Shown: positions 1 through 8,132 of the stretch, piece by piece | Layout of the letters: each line of letters begins with the position of its first letter | Position numbering within the stretch: the first letter of the stretch is position 1 | Source of the DNA: Bacteroidales bacterium | GTDB lineage: Bacteria; Bacteroidota; Bacteroidia; Bacteroidales; Bacteroidaceae | Direction: 5' to 3' | DNA: 64,000 nucleotides | Assembly: GCA_012729225.1 (NCBI GenBank) | Contig: JAAYDO010000209.1 | Location: 47,755-111,754 of the forward strand | Translations under genes and position numbers: made by a program | The notes under the pieces: generated by a model | What the model saw: the letters and a program-made list of their open reading frames with translations, nothing else | Told to the model about the DNA's origin: nothing | Database searches by the model: none

Positions 1-1112
1 TGATGGTAGCCAAGGGTGGAGGCTCAGCCAACAAGACCTACTTCTACCCCATGACCAAGGCCACCATCCAGAACGAGAGTACCCTTCTCCCCTTCCTCGT
101 GGAAGAGATGAAACACCTCGGCACAGCCGCATGCCCTCCCTACCACATCGCATTCGTAATTGGCGGCACATCGGCAGAGAAGAACCTCCTCACTGTAAAG
201 CTCGCCTCCATTAAATATTACGACTCCCTCCCCACCAGCGGCGATGAGACAGGCCGCGCCTTCCGCGACACCGACCTCGAGGAGAAACTCCTCAAGGAAG
301 CCTACAAAATAGGTCTCGGCGCACAGTTTGGCGGCAAGTACCTCGCCCACGACATCCGCGTAATCCGTCTGCCACGACATGGCGCCAGCTGCCCCATCGG
401 CATGGGTGTGAGTTGCTCTGCCGACCGCAACATCAAGGCAAAAATCAACAAAGACGGCATCTGGCTCGAAGTGATGGATAGCAACCCATCAGAACTCATC
501 CCAGAAGAATACCGCCGTCCAGGCGAAGGCGGAAAGGGCATCGAGATAGACCTCAACCAGGGCATCGACGCAGTTCGAGCAGAACTCTCCAAATACCCCG
601 TGTCCACCCGTGTCAATCTCAAGGGCACCATCATCGTGGCACGCGACATCGCCCACGCCAAACTCAAGACCCGCCTCGACGCAGGCGAGCAACTGCCCCA
701 ATACTTCAAGAACTTTCCCGTCCTCTACGCAGGTCCAGCCAAAACCCCAGAAGGTTACCCCTGCGGCTCCATGGGTCCCACCACAGCCAACCGCATGGAC
801 CCTTATGTGGACGAGTTCCAGTCACACGGCGCATCCCTCGTGATGATTGCTAAGGGTAACCGCACCCAGCAAGTCACCGACGCCTGCAAGAAGCACGGCG
901 GCTTCTACCTCGGCACCATCGGCGGCGTAGCTGCCGTGCTCTCACAGTCCAGCATCAAGAGCATCGAGTGCGTGGAATACCCCGAACTCGGCATGGAAGC
1001 CATCTGGAAGATTGACGTGGAAGATTTCCCCGCCTTCATCCTCGTGGACGACAAGGGCAACGACTTCTTCAAGCAACTCAAGCCCTGCACAGGCTGCACC
1101 ATCCTGAAGTAA
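1..1112 (+). CDS. class I fumarate hydratase, 3' part (5' end outside window)
   Basis: Interconverts fumarate and malate in the cytoplasm using a 4Fe-4S cluster (class I, iron-dependent type). The 369 visible residues match the C-terminal two thirds of the family, whose full length is about 540-550 residues. Recognisable segments include [39 protein letters not shown] and, in the C-terminal beta domain, [20 protein letters not shown]. The frame is open to the window edge, so the ATG at position 3 is probably internal. Three genes follow on the same strand. A tartrate dehydratase-like assignment is possible but less likely given the single long fused chain. Confidence 0.93.
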   Translation, partial: MVAKGGGSANKTYFYPMTKATIQNESTLLPFLVEEMKHLGTAACPPYHIAFVIGGTSAEKNLLTVKLASIKYYDSLPTSGDETGRAFRDTDLEEKLLKEAYKIGLGAQFGGKYLAHDIRVIRLPRHGASCPIGMGVSCSADRNIKAKINKDGIWLEVMDSNPSELIPEEYRRPGEGGKGIEIDLNQGIDAVRAELSKYPVSTRVNLKGTIIVARDIAHAKLKTRLDAGEQLPQYFKNFPVLYAGPAKTPEGYPCGSMGPTTANRMDPYVDEFQSHGASLVMIAKGNRTQQVTDACKKHGGFYLGTIGGVAAVLSQSSIKSIECVEYPELGMEAIWKIDVEDFPAFILVDDKGNDFFKQLKPCTGCTILK

Positions 1113-1140
1113 CAACGCAAAAAATGCCGTCCCACACACC

Positions 1141-1437
1141 ATGCGCTGGTTTGAACCCAACCTACAGAAGATCCTCACAGAAGCAGGCATACAAGGACTC
1201 AGAATCAACGACATTGTCCGCAACATCTGCAACCTTGAGCCAGCACTCTTTGGCGACCTCCACCCCTACGACGAGGCATGGAAGGAAATTTACCAGTTCC
1301 TCGGCAGGGAAAGCAAGAAAGAGCACTCGTGCTACCAGCGCGTCATCGACAAGCAGACCCAAGCCCCCCGCCGAGGCTACTTCCGCCTCGACCCCCACAG
1401 GTTGCCTGACGAATCGCAAATGAAAATAGAATTTTAA
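1141..1437 (+). CDS. small hypothetical protein, 98 aa
   Basis: Not recognised. It encodes 98 residues beginning [12 protein letters not shown], with a helical hydrophobic pattern and a basic C-terminal half ([14 protein letters not shown]). It lies 28 bp after the fumarase stop and 26 bp before frr on the same strand, so it is probably cotranscribed. An overlapping ORF at 1124-1423 in another frame is rich in Ser, Thr and Pro, as shadow frames in this C-rich stretch are; the frame called here has normal composition. There is no signal peptide or membrane segment. Confidence 0.6.
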   Translation: MRWFEPNLQKILTEAGIQGLRINDIVRNICNLEPALFGDLHPYDEAWKEIYQFLGRESKKEHSCYQRVIDKQTQAPRRGYFRLDPHRLPDESQMKIEF

Positions 1438-1463
1438 CCACACTAATAAAAAACCACAACAAC

Positions 1464-2024
1464 ATGGAAGACGTAAAGAAATATCTGGAAGACGCTGAAG
1501 AGAAAATGGAATATGCAGCCATGCACCTCGAAGAAGCCCTCAGCCGCATCCGCGCAGGTCGTGCTAACGTACACATCCTCGACGACATCCGCGTAGACTC
1601 CTACGGTAGCATGGTGCCACTCAGCAACGTGGCCTCGCTCAACACCCCTGACGCACGCTCCATCACCATCAAGCCCTGGGAAAAATCCATGCTGCACGTT
1701 ATCGAAAAAGCCATCATCGACTCCTCAGTAGGCATCATGCCTGAAAACAACGGCGAACTCATCCGCCTCGGCATTCCAGTCCTCACCGAAGAGCGCCGCC
1801 GAGACCTAACCAAGCAGTGCGCTAAAGAAGCGGAGACAGCCAAAGTCAGCGTGCGTAACGCCCGCCGCGACACTATCGACAAAGTAAAGAAGTCCACCAA
1901 GACCGGCACACCAGAAGACGTGGCAAAAGACATGGAGGAAAACACCCAGAAACTCCACGACAAATTCATCAAGAAGATAGAAGCCATGCTGGAGGAGAAG
2001 AACAAGGAAATCATGACCGTCTGA
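1464..2024 (+). CDS. frr: ribosome recycling factor
   Basis: Works with EF-G to split post-termination ribosomes. The 186-residue length is typical. The central signature [20 protein letters not shown] and the segment [20 protein letters not shown] are diagnostic, and the C-terminal long-helix domain is rich in Lys and Glu ([40 protein letters not shown]). The ATG at 1464 gives the normal N-terminus. rsgA, another ribosome-associated factor, lies 47 bp downstream on the same strand, a sensible translation-linked pairing. Confidence 0.97.
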   Translation: MEDVKKYLEDAEEKMEYAAMHLEEALSRIRAGRANVHILDDIRVDSYGSMVPLSNVASLNTPDARSITIKPWEKSMLHVIEKAIIDSSVGIMPENNGELIRLGIPVLTEERRRDLTKQCAKEAETAKVSVRNARRDTIDKVKKSTKTGTPEDVAKDMEENTQKLHDKFIKKIEAMLEEKNKEIMTV

Positions 2025-2071
2025 CTCCCTCACACATATCTACCCATACACAAGAAAGGAGAAACAGAACG

Positions 2072-3025
2072 ATGCATGGAATCGTCATCCGCAACACAGG
2101 CTACAGCTACACCGTAAAGACAGATGCAGGAGAAGTCTTTGACTGCAAAGTCAAAGGCAACTTCCGCATCCGTGGCATCCGCACTACCAACCCCGTAGCT
2201 ATAGGCGACAAAGTCACCTTTACCCCCCAAGAAGTGGACTCCAGCATTGAGCAGTCACACCAGGGACTCATCACCGCCCTCGACGAGCGCACCAACTACA
2301 TCATCCGCAAGTCCACCAACCTCTCCAAACAGTCGCACATCATCGCCGCCAACATCGACATGTGCTTCCTCATCGTCACCATCCAACAGCCCGAGACCCC
2401 CCTCCAGTTCATCGACCGCTTCCTCGCCAGCGCCGAAGCCTACAATGTGCCTGTCACCCTCCTCTTCAACAAGACCGACCTAATCACTCACGAATGGCAG
2501 GACTATCTCGAAAGCGTCACCCACCTCTACGAGACCATTGGCTACCCCTGCCACCACCTCTCCGCCAAGACAGGCGAAGGTGTGGAAGAACTCCGCAACC
2601 TCCTCGCAGGGCGAGTCACCCTCCTCTCAGGCAACAGCGGAGTGGGCAAGTCCACCCTCATCAACACCCTCTACCCTCACCTCCACCTCGCTACCAGCAC
2701 CATCAGCGACGCCTACAACACAGGCAAGCACACCACCACCTTCTCCGAAATGTTCGAAGTGGAAGGTGGCGGCTACATCATCGACACCCCAGGCATCAAA
2801 GGCTTCGGCACATTCAACATGAAGAAAGAAGAAGTGAGCCACTACTTCCGCGAAATATTTCTCCACTCCACCTCCTGCCGATTCAACAACTGCACCCACA
2901 CCCACGAGCCAAAATGCGCCGTCCGTCAAGCAGTCGAGCGTCACGACATAGCTGAAAGCCGCTACAACTCTTACCTCTCCATGCTCAACGACGAAAACGA
3001 AAACAAATACCGGGAAGCCTTCTGA
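2072..3025 (+). CDS. rsgA: ribosome small subunit-dependent GTPase A
   Basis: A circularly permuted GTPase that assists late maturation of the 30S subunit. Domain order is an N-terminal OB-fold (about 1-80), the permuted G domain with NKTD (G4) preceding GNSGVGKST (G1) and DTPGIKGF (G3), then a C-terminal zinc finger (CRFNNCTHTHEPKC). The order G4-G1-G3 is what separates RsgA from ordinary GTPases. Its 317 residues are normal for the family. Third positions are strongly biased to C, as in the neighbouring genes. Confidence 0.96.
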   Translation: MHGIVIRNTGYSYTVKTDAGEVFDCKVKGNFRIRGIRTTNPVAIGDKVTFTPQEVDSSIEQSHQGLITALDERTNYIIRKSTNLSKQSHIIAANIDMCFLIVTIQQPETPLQFIDRFLASAEAYNVPVTLLFNKTDLITHEWQDYLESVTHLYETIGYPCHHLSAKTGEGVEELRNLLAGRVTLLSGNSGVGKSTLINTLYPHLHLATSTISDAYNTGKHTTTFSEMFEVEGGGYIIDTPGIKGFGTFNMKKEEVSHYFREIFLHSTSCRFNNCTHTHEPKCAVRQAVERHDIAESRYNSYLSMLNDENENKYREAF

Positions 3026-3050
3026 CTTTTCCCTCATTCAACCACTCCCC

Positions 3051-3899
3051 ATGCGCCATTTCAAGCAACAACACCTCATCCTCCTCATCCTCCTCATCCT
3101 CCTCACCCTTCTCGCCCCTTCCGACATGCAGGCCCAAACCTACGAGTCCTATATCGAGCAAGGACTCCATGCCGCCAGCCAGCAGCAATACAACGAAGCC
3201 ATCTCACACTTCCGACAGGCCCTGCGCCTCTCCCCCGACAACATCCGAAATGCCCTCACCTACGCCAACATCGCCCGTATCCAAGACACCATGGGCGAAC
3301 CCCTCAAAGCCGTGGATACCTACGACATCGCCCTCGGCATCGCCCCCGAAAACATCCCTATTCTCCAGTCGCAAGCCGACCTCCTCCTCCGTCTGGGCAA
3401 CTATCCCAAAGCTCTCCGCCTCTACACTCGCATTCTCGACATTCTCCCTACCTCCACCACCGCCCTGCTCGCCCGCGCTCACATCCACCAGCAGCAGCGC
3501 AACTACCTTCAGGCCCAGAAAGACTACGAGACCCTACTCACCCTCCAGCCTGACCACTACGCCGCCCTGCTCGGCACCGCCATCCTATTCCAAAACGCAG
3601 GCAAACCCCAAGAAGCCATCGTCCGCCTCACCCGCCTCATCGAGCAACACCCCCACCAGGCAGAACTCTACTCTATTCGCGCAGAGATAGAAGCAGAAGT
3701 CAACCAGCCCGAACTCGCACTGCTCGACCTCGATCAGGCCCTCCAACTCTCCCCCGACAACACCAACCTCATCCTCACCCGAGCCTACCTCCACCTCCAC
3801 CTGCGCCACAAGTCACAAGCCCGCCGCGACTTCCTCCGTGCCATCCAACTCGGAGTGCCCAGAGGAGGACTCAAAGAGGAACTCAAAAAGTGCAAATGA
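3051..3899 (+). CDS. secreted or periplasmic tetratricopeptide-repeat protein
   Basis: The 282 residues begin with a very hydrophobic signal peptide (QHLILLILLILLTLLAP, cleavage probably near MQAQ), followed by about seven tandem 34-residue TPR units from residue 30 to the end (for example YNEAISHFRQALRLSPDNI and PELALLDLDQALQLSPDNT). TPR arrays act as protein-protein scaffolds; the specific partner cannot be inferred. It begins 25 bp after rsgA. No enzymatic domain follows the repeats. A 4-base-scale CTCATC repetition in the DNA encodes the Leu/Ile-rich signal. Confidence 0.82.
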   Translation: MRHFKQQHLILLILLILLTLLAPSDMQAQTYESYIEQGLHAASQQQYNEAISHFRQALRLSPDNIRNALTYANIARIQDTMGEPLKAVDTYDIALGIAPENIPILQSQADLLLRLGNYPKALRLYTRILDILPTSTTALLARAHIHQQQRNYLQAQKDYETLLTLQPDHYAALLGTAILFQNAGKPQEAIVRLTRLIEQHPHQAELYSIRAEIEAEVNQPELALLDLDQALQLSPDNTNLILTRAYLHLHLRHKSQARRDFLRAIQLGVPRGGLKEELKKCK

Positions 3900-4103
3900 A
3901 CGTACAAAAGAGTGAAAAGAGTAGAAGAAGTATTATCGTCCGCTTCCTTTAAAAATGAATATCAAAAAAGGTCGCTGGGTCTCCAAGAAAAATCCATTTC
4001 ACTACCATTCGGTTAGGTTGGCTACAAGTTTTTCTTTTCATTGACAAAAGAAACTTAGATTTTTCGTTTTTCACTTTTCACTTTCAAATGTAACGCAACA
4101 AAA

Positions 4104-4138
4104 AAGGCTTCTCGGTTCAGGATGAATCGAGAAGCCTT
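4104..4138 (-). terminator. rho-independent terminator of the esterase-GH5 gene
   Basis: A perfect 11-bp inverted repeat (AAGGCTTCTCG / CGAGAAGCCTT) with a 13-nt loop. On the minus strand it is followed by a run of six T's. It sits 28 bp beyond the stop codon of the minus-strand gene at 4166. On the plus strand it also ends the convergent run from the fumarase to the TPR gene, though with only a weak T tract. Confidence 0.85.
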
Positions 4139-4165
4139 CTTCTATGTTGAGCGTTGGGGCTGAGG

Positions 4166-6949
4166 TTATCTCATGATGGTCTTGACGGTTGTGCCATCAC
4201 TTCTGCGGATAATGTGTAGTCCGCGTGTGTCGGGGCTGATGCGCTGACCTGCCGCATTAAAATGCTCTGCTGCCACAGGGGAGATAGTGATATTCTCCAC
4301 GCCTGTAGAAAGGTCTTCTTCGTCGAGTGCCGAACGCTCTTTGGCGTTGAATTTCACATCGGAGAAGAAGAAGAAGTATTTGCTGTCGGTGCCGCGCTTG
4401 TCGCTGTAGAGCGGAGCGTCAAGGTTGTTAGAGTCGGATCCAACGAGCAGGCCGTTGGCCTTGCACTTGAGTTGGAAGTTGCCGTACTGGTTGCCTTCAA
4501 TCGTATATTTGGCATTGTCGGTCGTGGGGTCAAGACGGAAGAAGGTGTTCCAGGGTCCTTCGAGCGTCATAAACTTCTCGGTGCCGTTATCTTCCCTATA
4601 GACGATGTTGAAGTAGCCACCTCCGCAGTCTCTAATTGTAACGGGTCGGCAGAACCACGGGTTGGTGATGGCTGCAGTCTCGTTGGGACCTTTGCCCACA
4701 ATGAGCTTGCTTGCCGCATGGACGAGGTAGCATTCCTTGTCGGGTGCAAGACCTGTGCCACCTGATGATGAGCCACCTGAGTTGAAGCCGTAAGGCATTG
4801 GGACTTTGTCGCCGCAGGCATATTCGTAGTACCACTGGAAGCATGAGCCACTGCATGCCTGGTAGGCGTCGGCATAGCCCGCTCTGCGCATCTTGTCGAG
4901 GAATGCAGGCTGGACGGTACCGTTGGCAAGGTATTTCTCTATGTCCACATAGAGGTCTGAGCCTTGGAGAGTCCAACTTACGTTGCCGAGCTGGTCAGCC
5001 ACGTACTTGAACTGGTCGCCAAAGCGACTCTTCTCGGAGGTGCTACCTGTGCCCCAAGTGCCCATGTTGCTGGTCACCCAGTTGCCATGCTCGTCGTAGT
5101 GCCCTGAGTTGCCGTCTTTCGGACTCCAATCGACCTCAGTGATGATGACGGGGCAGTAATCGACCACGGGCACTTGCGCCTTGAACTGTGCGAGCACCTG
5201 CTGTGGAGTGCGTGTGGCGTTGGCGTCGTTGCTGGCGGTGCTGTACCATCCAGGGTAGAAGTGGACGGCGTAGCCTATGTTGTAGGAGCCGTCGGGGAGA
5301 TTGTCAGTGGGGTGACTCCACATGTAGCTGGTGTAGTTTGCCTGCCATCCCGTGCCTGGCAACCAGAGAATACCCTTGTAGCCGTTGGTGCGGATCTTAT
5401 TGATGATAGGCTGGAAGAAATCGCGGAGGACTGAGGATGTGGAATTGTCGAACCAGGCAAAGTTGGTCGTACCACGAGGATAGACTGCCACTGGCTCGTT
5501 GCCCAGTTCAAGGGATATTTGCCCTGGGTACTTCTTGGCGATGGGGTGGTTTGACACAATGTCCCATACCTTGTAGAGGTAGTCGTTGTAATAGTCGCCC
5601 ACAACAACTGTGGCAGGGAACACGCCTGGAGGACGAATCACTACATAGAGCCCGTGAGCAATGGCATCTTCGGCGATGGGCATGTAGAGGGCATCGAGGT
5701 ATTTCCTGAGTTTTGTCTCCGAGAAGTGGTAGATGCTTGCCTCGCCGCCCACTTCGTTGCCGTGGGGGTCATATACTTTGCCATTCCATTCCGAGAAACC
5801 GTTTGCCCTGATATTGTTGTCATTCAGCCAGCATGGGTCGAGGTGAAGACGGAACACGTTGGCGTATGTGCCCTTTGCGGGATTAGCGATGGCCTCGAAG
5901 ATCTTGGTGAAGTAGGCGCGGCACTTGTAGATGTTGGCATCGTCGTTGTAGTCTGCCCAAGGGATACCGCCACTCCAGCGACCGCTGTTGAACCACGCGC
6001 TGGGAGTGTCCATCACACCATGAAGGGTAACGGCACGTCCGTTGGGATCGACAAGGTTCTTTCCGTCCACCTTGAGGTCGGGGGTTGTGCCAAAGTAAGA
6101 CTTCACACCCGCAGGGAGGTTGGAGTGTGCCTGCTGCGCACCTGCTGGCTGGGCAGAGGACTGGCCGTTGAGCGTGAAACGCTTGCAGAAATCCCATATT
6201 TCCTTTCGGTTGCGCACGGTTGGCCAGTGACCACCCTCCTGGTAGTAAAAGAGCGCCACGGTCTTTCCTGTGTTTTCGTCGGTCCACACCTCTTTTGTGC
6301 CTGTGGCACTCTGGTTGGAGTAGTTCTCTATCTTCTGGTACTTCGTATAGCCGTTGCTCATGGCAAGGCCAGTCACGTAGTTGATGAAGTTGTACTGAGC
6401 GATAGGGAACACACCATCGGAGAGGGAGTGGCAGTGAATCAGGTTGATTTGTCCCTTCAGGTTTTTCCACTGCTGCTCTGTGGACATGTAGCCACTGGTA
6501 GGAGCAAAAGCGGCAATCTTGTCCTCCAGCAGGGCGAGCGAATGGTAGAGAAGCATTGAGCCCATAGAGAAACCAGACCAATAGACCCTATTGGTGTCAA
6601 TCTGATAGAGCTGGCTCATCTTGTCAATGGAGCTTCTCACGAAGTTAGCATCTCCCGTTCCGCCTATATCCCATGCGGCGCCATTTGACCGGAGATAGGC
6701 AACGATGAATCTTTCAGAATCCACGATGTCTCTGAACAAGTCACCCTCCGACTGATACTCGGGATTCTGGTTCATGCCATGTGTGACCACCATGAGTGGT
6801 AGGTTTGCCGACATGTTGTCGGGCTTGTAAACAAGCACACTGCGGTTTTGACCGTTCACATTCACTGTGATGTTTTCTGACTTGTAAGCACTAATGGGAA
6901 TGCTTACCAACATTACTGCAAGAGACAGTAATAACTTTAAATACTTCAT
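4166..6949 (-). CDS. secreted bifunctional enzyme: esterase domain fused to GH5 glycoside hydrolase
   Basis: The 927 residues begin with a signal peptide (about 1-21). Residues 25-262 form an alpha/beta-hydrolase of the PHB-depolymerase/feruloyl-esterase type: GFSMGS gives nucleophile Ser128, with Asp178 (HSLSDG) and His241 (EGGHWP) as likely triad partners. After a linker near 262-285, residues 285-700 are a GH5-like TIM barrel with Glu485 (LELGNEP) as acid/base and Glu605 (VIITEVDW) as nucleophile. A beta-rich module (about 735-870) and a type IX-like tail (YFNAAGQR-like, GLHIIRRSDGTTVK) end the protein. Likely role: removing ester groups from and cutting a plant beta-glycan such as mannan or xylan. 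The exact substrate is not readable. Confidence 0.87.
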   Translation of the reverse strand: MKYLKLLLSLAVMLVSIPISAYKSENITVNVNGQNRSVLVYKPDNMSANLPLMVVTHGMNQNPEYQSEGDLFRDIVDSERFIVAYLRSNGAAWDIGGTGDANFVRSSIDKMSQLYQIDTNRVYWSGFSMGSMLLYHSLALLEDKIAAFAPTSGYMSTEQQWKNLKGQINLIHCHSLSDGVFPIAQYNFINYVTGLAMSNGYTKYQKIENYSNQSATGTKEVWTDENTGKTVALFYYQEGGHWPTVRNRKEIWDFCKRFTLNGQSSAQPAGAQQAHSNLPAGVKSYFGTTPDLKVDGKNLVDPNGRAVTLHGVMDTPSAWFNSGRWSGGIPWADYNDDANIYKCRAYFTKIFEAIANPAKGTYANVFRLHLDPCWLNDNNIRANGFSEWNGKVYDPHGNEVGGEASIYHFSETKLRKYLDALYMPIAEDAIAHGLYVVIRPPGVFPATVVVGDYYNDYLYKVWDIVSNHPIAKKYPGQISLELGNEPVAVYPRGTTNFAWFDNSTSSVLRDFFQPIINKIRTNGYKGILWLPGTGWQANYTSYMWSHPTDNLPDGSYNIGYAVHFYPGWYSTASNDANATRTPQQVLAQFKAQVPVVDYCPVIITEVDWSPKDGNSGHYDEHGNWVTSNMGTWGTGSTSEKSRFGDQFKYVADQLGNVSWTLQGSDLYVDIEKYLANGTVQPAFLDKMRRAGYADAYQACSGSCFQWYYEYACGDKVPMPYGFNSGGSSSGGTGLAPDKECYLVHAASKLIVGKGPNETAAITNPWFCRPVTIRDCGGGYFNIVYREDNGTEKFMTLEGPWNTFFRLDPTTDNAKYTIEGNQYGNFQLKCKANGLLVGSDSNNLDAPLYSDKRGTDSKYFFFFSDVKFNAKERSALDEEDLSTGVENITISPVAAEHFNAAGQRISPDTRGLHIIRRSDGTTVKTIMR

Positions 6950-6986
6950 TTTTTAATAAAGTGTTAGATTAGGTAAATAAAAAAAC

Positions 6987-7091
6987 TTGCAACACTATTA
7001 ATCAGTAAGTGTCATTCTCCTCCTTGTCCACCAAAGAAGTGGTCAGGGGGAGGCGGTCTTGCCAAGATTTCCACCCAACATAGTGTTGCAA
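6987..7091 (-). promoter_or_regulatory. stem-closed leader upstream of the esterase-GH5 gene
   Basis: A perfect 12-bp inverted repeat (TTGCAACACTAT at 6987-6998 and its complement at 7080-7091) encloses 81 bp. On the minus strand the closing stem is followed by seven T's, about 40 bp before the ATG. The interior holds further short complementary stretches (CCACC/GGTGG, CCTCC/GGAGG). It could be an attenuator, another regulatory RNA or a miniature inverted-repeat element. A related structure precedes the gene at 51800-52414. Confidence 0.55.
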
Positions 7092-7121
7092 AAGAAATTG
7101 GGCGAATCTGAAAAGACGCGC

Positions 7122-7129
7122 CAAAGATA
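7122..7129 (-). promoter_or_regulatory. promoter -7 box for the esterase-GH5 gene
   Basis: TATCTTTG on the minus strand matches the Bacteroidetes TAnnTTTG element. It would start transcription just upstream of the stem-closed leader, giving a 5' UTR of roughly 165 nt. No clear TTTG -33 element is seen. Confidence 0.5.
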
Positions 7130-7316
7130 ATAATAAAAAATGATAAAACGAATTTAGGGGGACTATTTTTTTATAATTATAGTATTTCTCCTTGCTTTTA
7201 CCACTAAAAATACTTTATTTTCTTGTTTTTTGTCCTAATAAATTAAATTATTAGAGAAAAATGATGATCAAAAACTTTCCAAGAGAATTATTTTGAATTA
7301 TTTTATTTATATTTAC

Positions 7317-7530
7317 CTAAAAATTATCGCATATATCCCTATCAAGGAAAAAGATTGTCAAAATAGCATAAGGTTGCCTGGTATCCTCTATATCAAATCT
7401 ATCAAGTGCTTTCGACTTGTTATCGAAGAGACAATATGTAGCAAGAGCCGCCACCATGTTCATGATAAAGTTGCTGACCGACCTATGCCTTGAATGCACT
7501 ATCTGTAAGAATGCAAGTTTGGCGAATCCG
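7317..7530 (-). pseudogene. C-terminal remnant of an IS982-family transposase
   Basis: The minus-strand translation reads LQIVHSRHRSVSNFIMNMVA then ALATYCLFDNKSKA, which matches the C-terminal end of Bacteroidetes IS982 transposases (HSRHRS..NFI.N...ALA.Y.F). Nothing upstream restores the DDE catalytic portion, so this is debris of an old insertion. A sister remnant carrying HSRLRSVSDFIMNMEVAL lies at 63690-63803, next to a fresh IS982 5' end. Confidence 0.72.
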
Positions 7531-7576
7531 GGTTGATTGCAGGACTTGAAAAAAACAGGTATCTTCTGTAATCAGC

Positions 7577-7664
7577 AACCATATGGTAGACGAGCAGAAA
7601 CCATATGGTAAACGAGCAGAAACTATATGGTATTTACTCACAAACCATATAGTCCGAAAAAACG
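7577..7664. repeat. divergent 22-bp array, three units plus terminal unit
   Basis: Three successive 22-bp units (AACCATATGGTAGACGAGCAGA, a one-base variant, then a more diverged copy) are followed by a fourth unit starting AACCATATAGTCCG and the tail GATGCGCTTTTC. Each early unit contains the palindrome ACCATATGGT. Period and unit number match the four arrays at 22333, 33578, 45649 and 57041, although the unit sequence differs. Confidence 0.8.
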
Positions 7665-7770
7665 ATGCGCTTTTCAGGGAAAAGGAAGAATTCGTCATGA
7701 GCACAATAAGTATGTCACAACTATGGCAGGTTTTCCTGCAATAAAAAAATGAAAAATAATCGATTTTTCA

Positions 7771-7801
7771 TTTGCCATTTCGATTTTTTGATGTACCTTT
7801 G
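7771..7801 (+). promoter_or_regulatory. promoter of tRNA-Asn
   Basis: TTTG at 7771-7774, a 19-bp spacer, then TACCTTTG at 7794-7801: a textbook Bacteroidetes sigma promoter 20 bp before the tRNA. Confidence 0.8.
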
Positions 7802-7820
7802 CAGTGTCTTAGAAAAAGAG

Positions 7821-7894
7821 GCTTCAGTAGCTCAGTTGGTTAGAGCACATGACTGTTAATCATGGGGTCGTTGGTTCAAGCCCATCCTGAAGCG
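7821..7894 (+). tRNA. tRNA-Asn (anticodon GUU)
   Basis: The cloverleaf can be drawn by hand. The acceptor stem is GCTTCAG/CTGAAGC, the D arm GCTC-AGTTGGTTA-GAGC, and the anticodon arm CATGA-CTGTTAA-TCATG with anticodon GTT. The T arm GTTGG-TTCAAGC-CCATC has one T-T mismatch. CCA is not encoded. A terminator follows directly. Confidence 0.93.
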
Positions 7895-7895
7895 C

Positions 7896-7930
7896 AAAAG
7901 GGAATCACTATAACATGATTCCCTTTTTTC
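7896..7930 (+). terminator. rho-independent terminator after tRNA-Asn
   Basis: AAAAGGGAATCA pairs with TGATTCCCTTTT around an 8-nt loop and the stem runs into a T tract, one base after the tRNA. Confidence 0.88.
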
Positions 7931-8132
7931 ATGGCGAGGGGGATACAGCACTCCTTCTTCACATTTTGTAAAAATTTGAGTTTTGCGAATCGTTGTTTTT
8001 GTGATTTTTTTATAAATTTCCCCTCCCACCACCTCTATTTCTGCGCACTTACAAGGGGACTCTACCCCACTTATTATTGCCGTCCCTATCATATCTCTCA
8101 GGGGCAATAGGTTCTTTTTACCCATCACCGTT

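Noticed and set aside
2362-2955. Plus-strand ORF of 197 aa inside rsgA
   Set aside because: A Pro/His/Arg-rich alternative frame created by the C-rich codon use of rsgA.
5654-6559. Plus-strand ORF of 301 aa inside the esterase-GH5 gene
   Set aside because: Antisense shadow of a gene with clear catalytic motifs on the other strand; no recognisable domain.
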